The notes under the pieces: model-generated
What the model was told of the DNA's origin: nothing
The model's database searches: none
Seen by the model: only the letters and a program-made list of their open reading frames with translations
In this document: positions 60,296-64,000 of the stretch, one piece after another
Numbering within the stretch: position 1 is the first letter of the stretch
Layout: the number at the start of each line of letters is the position of its first letter
Assembly: GCF_900292035.1 (NCBI RefSeq)
Contig: NZ_OMPO01000001.1
Span: 503,192-567,191 of the forward strand
Origin: Blastococcus sp. Marseille-P5729
Lineage (GTDB): Bacteria; Actinomycetota; Actinomycetes; Mycobacteriales; Antricoccaceae
Direction of reading: 5' to 3'
Length of the DNA: 64,000 bases
Position numbers and translations under genes: made by a program

Positions 60296-60322
60296 AGGGC
60301 CGCACCCGACGGGTGCGGCCCT
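60296..60322. terminator. bidirectional terminator between ileS and wag31
   Basis: AGGGCCGCACCC (60296-60307) and GGGTGCGGCCCT (60311-60322) form a perfect 12-base stem with a 3-base loop between two convergent genes. It lies 30 bases past the ileS stop and 26 bases past the wag31 stop, so it can serve both transcripts. It is the best terminator in the window. Confidence 0.8.
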
Positions 60323-60347
60323 AGCGTGGTCCGGGGTGCTGCTGTGC

Positions 60348-61262
60348 TCAGCGGCTGTCGCTCGAGCCGACGAAGCCGGAGACCTGGCCGTTGCCGGCGC
60401 CGGGGGCGCCGTCCGGGGCAAGCGGAGGCAGCTCGTCGATCTCCTTGAGCTGGTTGGACAGGTAGCCGTGCATCCGGGTGCGGTAGGACTGCTCGAACTC
60501 GCGCAGACCCTCGATCCGCCGCTCCAGGGCGCTCTTGCGCTCGTCGAGTGCCCGGAGAATGTCGGCCTGCTTGCGCTCGGCGGCGGCGGTGAGCTCCTGG
60601 GCCCGCTCCTGGGCGGCCTTCTCGGTCGCGGCAGCCTTGTTCTGGGAGTCGCTGAGCAGGGCCGCAGCATTCGTACGCACCTCGGTGAGGTGCCGTTCAG
60701 CCTCCTTCTTGGCCCGGCTGACGGTGTCGTCGTGCTCCTGCTGAGCGGTCGTGCGCAACTCCTCGGCCTTGGCCTGGGCCTCGGCCAGCTCGCGGTCGGC
60801 CTTCTCCTTCGCCTCGTTGACGTGACGGTCGGCAGTCTCGGTCGCCAGCGCCAGGATCCGTGAGGCCTGGATGTGCTCGTCCATCGCCGAGGCGGGCTTG
60901 GCCGGCTCCGGTTCAGGTTCGGGCTCCGGGTCGGGAGCAGGCTCGGGCTCGGGGGCCGGCTCGGGCTCGGGAGCGGGCGCGGCCGGCTCCTGGGCGCGGT
61001 CGGCCTCGGCGGCGTTGTCGGCCAGCACCGAGTAGTGACCGGTCGAGCTCGAAGGGGCGCTCTCGCTTGCCGGGCGCCCGGCAAGCTGGTTCTCCAGGTC
61101 GGCCACCTGCGAGCGAAGGTCGGCGTTCTCCTCGATCAGACGGGCAAGCTCGGCCTCGACGAGATCAAGGAAGGCATCAACCTCTTCATCGTCGTATCCG
61201 CGCTTGCCAATCGGCGGCTTCTTGAACGCCACATTATGGACGTCGGCGGGAGTCAACGGCAT
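60348..61262 (-). CDS. wag31: DivIVA-family polar growth protein (Wag31)
   Basis: Wag31/DivIVA marks cell poles and directs tip growth in actinobacteria. The 304-residue protein starts MPLTPADVHNVAFKKPPIGK, the membrane-curvature-binding N-terminal domain, then a short coiled coil (about residues 30-65), an insert rich in Pro and Glu (about residues 92-122), and a long C-terminal coiled coil from about 130 to 250. ATG has AAGAAGGA six bases upstream. It sits next to yggT and sepF as in other actinobacteria. Confidence 0.94.
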   Translation of the reverse strand: MPLTPADVHNVAFKKPPIGKRGYDDEEVDAFLDLVEAELARLIEENADLRSQVADLENQLAGRPASESAPSSSTGHYSVLADNAAEADRAQEPAAPAPEPEPAPEPEPAPDPEPEPEPEPAKPASAMDEHIQASRILALATETADRHVNEAKEKADRELAEAQAKAEELRTTAQQEHDDTVSRAKKEAERHLTEVRTNAAALLSDSQNKAAATEKAAQERAQELTAAAERKQADILRALDERKSALERRIEGLREFEQSYRTRMHGYLSNQLKEIDELPPLAPDGAPGAGNGQVSGFVGSSDSR

Positions 61263-61341
61263 GGTACGTCCTTCTTCACTCAGTGCGGGCTTGACGACAG
61301 GCAGTCATGCAGCCTACGGCACAAGCGTCCTGTCCGCGCGC

Positions 61342-61620
61342 TCATCGGGTGAATCTCAACAGCAGGCTGAGAACCAATACTAGAACCATGAAGCCTATAT
61401 CGATCCGGGCGCCCCCGATGGCTACGGGAGGTATCACCCGTCTCACTAGTTTCACCGGTGGATCGGTGACCGTGTAGACCCCGTCGATCGCGACCGCTGC
61501 GGGGCCGGAGGGCAGCCACCGGCGCGCACCGACCCGCACCCAGTCGAGGACCAAGCGAGTCCACAGCAGGATCAGCAGGACGAACAGCGCCAGGTGCAGG
61601 GTCTGCCAGAAAATGCTCAC
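61342..61620 (-). CDS. YggT family membrane protein
   Basis: The 92-residue protein has two hydrophobic helices (about residues 5-27 and 70-90) around a conserved middle with TDPPVKLVRRVIPP, the YggT signature. Its role is unclear; relatives lie next to sepF and division genes. The GTG at 61620 starts 19 bases after the sepF stop. Confidence 0.88.
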   Translation of the reverse strand: MSIFWQTLHLALFVLLILLWTRLVLDWVRVGARRWLPSGPAAVAIDGVYTVTDPPVKLVRRVIPPVAIGGARIDIGFMVLVLVLSLLLRFTR

Positions 61621-61638
61621 GTAATGATTGTGCGAGAA

Positions 61639-62220
61639 CTAGCCGCGTGAGGGGTAGCGACCGTCCGCGATTCGGGCCTTGTCCTCAGCGGTGACCTTGA
61701 CCTTTTGCGGCGACAGCAGGAAGACCTTGGTGGTCACCCGCTCGATCGAGCCGCGCAGCCCGAAGGTGAGCCCGGCCGCGAAGTCGACCAGGCGCTTGGC
61801 GTCGGCGTCCTCCATGTCGGTCAGGTTCATGATCACCGGGTTGCCCTCGCGGAACTGCTCGCCGATGGCGCGAGCCTCGTTGTAGGTGCGCGGGTGCAGC
61901 GTGGTGATGCGGTGCTCCGCGCGCGGTGCCGGTGCAGCATCGCGGATGGCGGCGATGCGCTCGGTAGGCGACTCGTAGAGCTCCTCGGAGTCCAGGTGCG
62001 GGCGCCGCGCGATCGGCTCGTCGTCGGCCTCGTGCGCGTCGTCGGCCTCGTGATAGGCCGGCTCGTCGTCGTAGTCGTAACGATCCTCGCGGCGGCCGCG
62101 GAGGTCGCGGTCGTCCTCATAGGAGCGTGCCCGGGCAGCCGACCCGTGGGTCTCGAGCTCGCGCTCGTCATCCTCGACCAGGCCGAGGTAGACACCCATC
62201 TTTCGCATGGCACCAGTCAC
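61639..62220 (-). CDS. sepF: cell division protein SepF
   Basis: SepF anchors FtsZ to the membrane and helps align filaments at the septum. The 193-residue product begins [18 protein letters not shown], an amphipathic membrane-targeting helix, then a long acidic linker and the C-terminal SepF domain with [32 protein letters not shown] and [16 protein letters not shown] at 62220 with AAGG eight bases upstream fits the family N-terminus better than the ATG at 62208. Confidence 0.94.
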   Translation of the reverse strand: MTGAMRKMGVYLGLVEDDERELETHGSAARARSYEDDRDLRGRREDRYDYDDEPAYHEADDAHEADDEPIARRPHLDSEELYESPTERIAAIRDAAPAPRAEHRITTLHPRTYNEARAIGEQFREGNPVIMNLTDMEDADAKRLVDFAAGLTFGLRGSIERVTTKVFLLSPQKVKVTAEDKARIADGRYPSRG

Positions 62221-62288
62221 TCAGGACACCTTCTTCGCATCGTTAGCGGGTGCGGCGCGGACGCCGCAGGGGTCAGCTTCTGCTCGCT

Positions 62289-63053
62289 TTAGGCTAGTTG
62301 CCGCTCTCCGAAGAGTGCGGTTCCGACACGCACGTGCGTGGCCCCATTCGCGACGGCTGCGGGAAAGTCGCCGGTCATGCCCGCGGAGATGATGTCGGCG
62401 GCGGGGTGATCCAGACGCAGCTGCATGCTCAGCTCGGCCAGCCGGGCGAAGCATTCGCCCGGGTCGTGATCGAGCGGGGCGATAGCCATCAGCCCGGCGA
62501 CCCGCAGCTCGTCGTGCTCGGCGACCCGCGCGGCCAGCTGCGACATCTCCAGCGGGTGGACTCCCCCGCGCGAGGCGGTCGAGTCGTGCTCCTCGCGGGG
62601 CGCCGCGGGGTCGAGGTTGACCTGCAGCAGCACCGGGAGCGGGGTGGCTGCGGACCAGCGGTCGGAGCCCGTCGCCGCCTTGGCGACCGCCTCGGCGACC
62701 GCCACCCGGTCGATCGAGTGCACCATGTCCGCGGCAGCGACGACCTGTTTGGCCTTGTTGCGCTGCAACCGGCCGATGAAGTGCCAGCGCGCCCGCGCAG
62801 CCAGCCCGGGATCGAGCTGTTCGACGCCGTCGCGTTTGGCGATCAGGTCCTGCGGGCGGTTCTCGCCGAGCTCGAGCAGGCCGCTGCGCAGCGCCTGCAG
62901 CGCGTACTCGGGCGGGTGGTTCTTCGTGACCGCGATCAGCGCCACTTCGCTCGGCTCACGCCCGGCCTGCACGCACGCGGCATCCAGGCGCGCGCGGAAT
63001 GCCGCGATCCGCTCGTCGATCGCACCGAGCTCTTGCTCGCTGACCTCGCTCAT
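62289..63053 (-). CDS. YggS-type PLP-binding homeostasis protein
   Basis: This COG0325 protein binds pyridoxal phosphate and affects vitamin B6 and amino-acid balance; it has no known enzymatic reaction. The 254-residue barrel has the PLP Lys44 in LIAVTKNHPP, WHFIGRLQRNKA and the C-terminal MTGDFPAAVANGATHVRVG phosphate loop. The ATG overlaps the pgeF stop (ATGA). A 68-base gap follows before sepF. Confidence 0.93.
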   Translation of the reverse strand: MSEVSEQELGAIDERIAAFRARLDAACVQAGREPSEVALIAVTKNHPPEYALQALRSGLLELGENRPQDLIAKRDGVEQLDPGLAARARWHFIGRLQRNKAKQVVAAADMVHSIDRVAVAEAVAKAATGSDRWSAATPLPVLLQVNLDPAAPREEHDSTASRGGVHPLEMSQLAARVAEHDELRVAGLMAIAPLDHDPGECFARLAELSMQLRLDHPAADIISAGMTGDFPAAVANGATHVRVGTALFGERQLA

Positions 63054-63787
63054 GCCGGCTCCTCGATCCAGATGACGGCGACCTGACGCCCGGTGCGCCC
63101 ATCACGACGGTAGCTGTACAGGCTCGGCTCCTCGGCGGTACAGCGGGGATCGACCTGCACGCGGTGTACGCCAAGCGCCGCCAGCTGGGCACGGAGGCCG
63201 GCCCGGAGGTCCAGGCCCGACGTGCCCTGACGGGTGCGGACGGCGCTTCCCGGCGCGACCTGCTCGACGTCGGCCTGCATCGCCGGCGGCACCTCGTAGC
63301 AGCCCCCGCAGATGGCCGGGCCGAGCAGCGCCTCGATCCGCTCGGGCTGCGCCCCCAGCTCTGCCATCTGTTCGACGGTCGCCCGGGCGATGTCCAGCCG
63401 AACCCCCTGCCGGCCGGCGTGCGCGGCGCCGACCACCCCCGCAGCGTCGTCCCACATCAGCAGCGGGACGCAGTCGGCGGTCAGGATGCTCAGCCCAAGG
63501 CCTGGCGTGCTGCTCACGAGCGCGTCGCTCATCGGCGCCGGCTGCTCGACGGGCTCGTCGACCACCTGCACGCCGCGTCCGTGCACCTGCTCCATCCACA
63601 CCAGCCGCGGTGCGCCGAGCCCGATCGCCGCGCCCAGGCGGTCCCGGTTGCGGCGGACCGCGTCGGGGTCGTCGCCGACGTGGTCACCGAGGTTGAAGGC
63701 GTCGTACGGCGCGGCGCTGACGCCTCCCTGTCGAGTCGACAGCACCCGCCGGATGCGGCGGGTGCTGTCGGCCTGTTGCTCGCTCAT
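63050..63787 (-). CDS. pgeF: PgeF/YfiH purine nucleoside phosphorylase-type protein
   Basis: YfiH-type (multicopper polyphenol oxidase/laccase fold) proteins act as purine nucleoside phosphorylases; E. coli PgeF also removes wrongly incorporated Ser from peptidoglycan precursors. The 245-residue product has the zinc-site residues His69 in WMEQVHGRG, Cys106 in LTADCVPLL and His123 in GAAHAGRQG. ATG at 63787 lies 10 bases after the ftsZ stop. A perfect hairpin falls inside its first codons. Confidence 0.92.
   Translation of the reverse strand: MSEQQADSTRRIRRVLSTRQGGVSAAPYDAFNLGDHVGDDPDAVRRNRDRLGAAIGLGAPRLVWMEQVHGRGVQVVDEPVEQPAPMSDALVSSTPGLGLSILTADCVPLLMWDDAAGVVGAAHAGRQGVRLDIARATVEQMAELGAQPERIEALLGPAICGGCYEVPPAMQADVEQVAPGSAVRTRQGTSGLDLRAGLRAQLAALGVHRVQVDPRCTAEEPSLYSYRRDGRTGRQVAVIWIEEPA
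63738..63769 (-). other. perfect 13-base hairpin within the start of pgeF
   Basis: GACAGCACCCGCC (63738-63750) pairs with GGCGGGTGCTGTC (63757-63769) over a 6-base loop, 18 to 49 bases downstream of the pgeF start on the minus strand. It also encodes residues 7 to 16. It could be an embedded ftsZ terminator or a translation control point. Confidence 0.5.
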
Positions 63788-63797
63788 GCGGCGCAGG

Positions 63798-64000
63798 CTA
63801 GTCCTTCATGAAGTCGGGGATGTCGAGCTCGTCATCGAACTCGTCCATCGGCAGCGGCCGGCGGCTGGTCGGGCGGGCAGCCGGGCCCGAGTGCGACATC
63901 GCCTCCTGCGGAACCGGCGGCCGTGCGGGCACCTCGCGCCGGCCGTTGTCGCGGACGGGTGCGGCGCCGCGCTGCTCGCGCGGGTCGCGATCGCCGTTGG
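63798..64000 (-). CDS. ftsZ: cell division GTPase FtsZ (3' end only)
   Basis: Only the last ~67 residues lie in the window; the GTPase domain is beyond base 64000. The visible part is the unstructured Arg/Pro-rich linker followed by the conserved C-terminal peptide DDELDIPDFMKD, which binds SepF and other membrane tethers. Its neighbours pgeF, yggS, sepF, yggT and wag31 follow in the usual actinobacterial order. Confidence 0.9.
   Translation of the reverse strand, partial: NGDRDPREQRGAAPVRDNGRREVPARPPVPQEAMSHSGPAARPTSRRPLPMDEFDDELDIPDFMKD

Overview
The window is a 64 kb piece of a high-GC actinobacterial chromosome. The evidence is the gene content and order: wag31/DivIVA and SepF beside ftsZ, a PdtaR-type ANTAR regulator, a bifunctional HisA/PriA, a DksA-type protein with a Lys/Ala tail, GTG starts at many genes, and ATGA, GTGA or TGATG stop/start overlaps nearly everywhere. 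The local order iscS-mnmA-MetE-like-ligA-ACT-gatC-gatA-gatB matches the M. tuberculosis Rv3025c-Rv3009c neighbourhood, and polA-liv-pdtaR-tRNA-pyk resembles the Streptomyces order (both comparisons from memory). I cannot name the genus. Coding density is very high: no stretch above about 210 bases lacks a gene.

Layout. 1-13.5 kb: the gat amidotransferase operon with a small membrane protein inserted, menA plus an ACT-domain gene, ligA, a DUF222/HNH gene, then iscS, mnmA and a MetE-like gene, preceded by an alpha/beta hydrolase. 13.5-22.6 kb: polA, a hotdog thioesterase, a GNAT and a complete branched-chain amino acid ABC operon (livJ-H-M-G-F). 22.8-30.5 kb: pdtaR, divergent from a tRNA with CAA anticodon, an LCP protein, a PLP decarboxylase/flavoprotein pair, tesB, pyk and a methyltransferase. 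30.5-44.2 kb: lgt-trpA-trpB-trpC, a GNAT-Nudix fusion on the opposite strand, a Trp-associated membrane protein-trpE-hisI, a repeat-rich membrane protein, and hisF-A-H-B-C-D. 44.4-56.8 kb: a frameshifted DUF222/HNH gene, dnaE, several poorly known genes (GPP34-like, EcsC, CPBP protease), rluD-like, lspA, the DksA-like gene and a frameshifted proton antiporter. 56.8-64 kb: ileS behind a T-box, then wag31, yggT, sepF, yggS, pgeF and the 3' end of ftsZ.

How the genes work together: Gat makes Gln-tRNA and Asn-tRNA by transamidation; IscS and MnmA thiolate tRNA; the Liv system imports branched-chain amino acids; His and Trp enzymes form two pathways linked by PriA, since no trpF is present here; Lgt and LspA are the first two lipoprotein-maturation enzymes; FtsZ, SepF, YggT and Wag31 drive division and polar growth.

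I found no CRISPR array, prophage, insertion sequence or obvious defence or biosynthetic cluster. The most unusual items are a tRNA with a Leu CAA anticodon but only a 5-nt variable loop, a trp cluster split by a reversed GNAT-Nudix gene, promoter-proximal repeats at the DUF222 gene, a perfect hairpin inside the start of pgeF, a translational-type ileS T-box, and two frameshifted genes.
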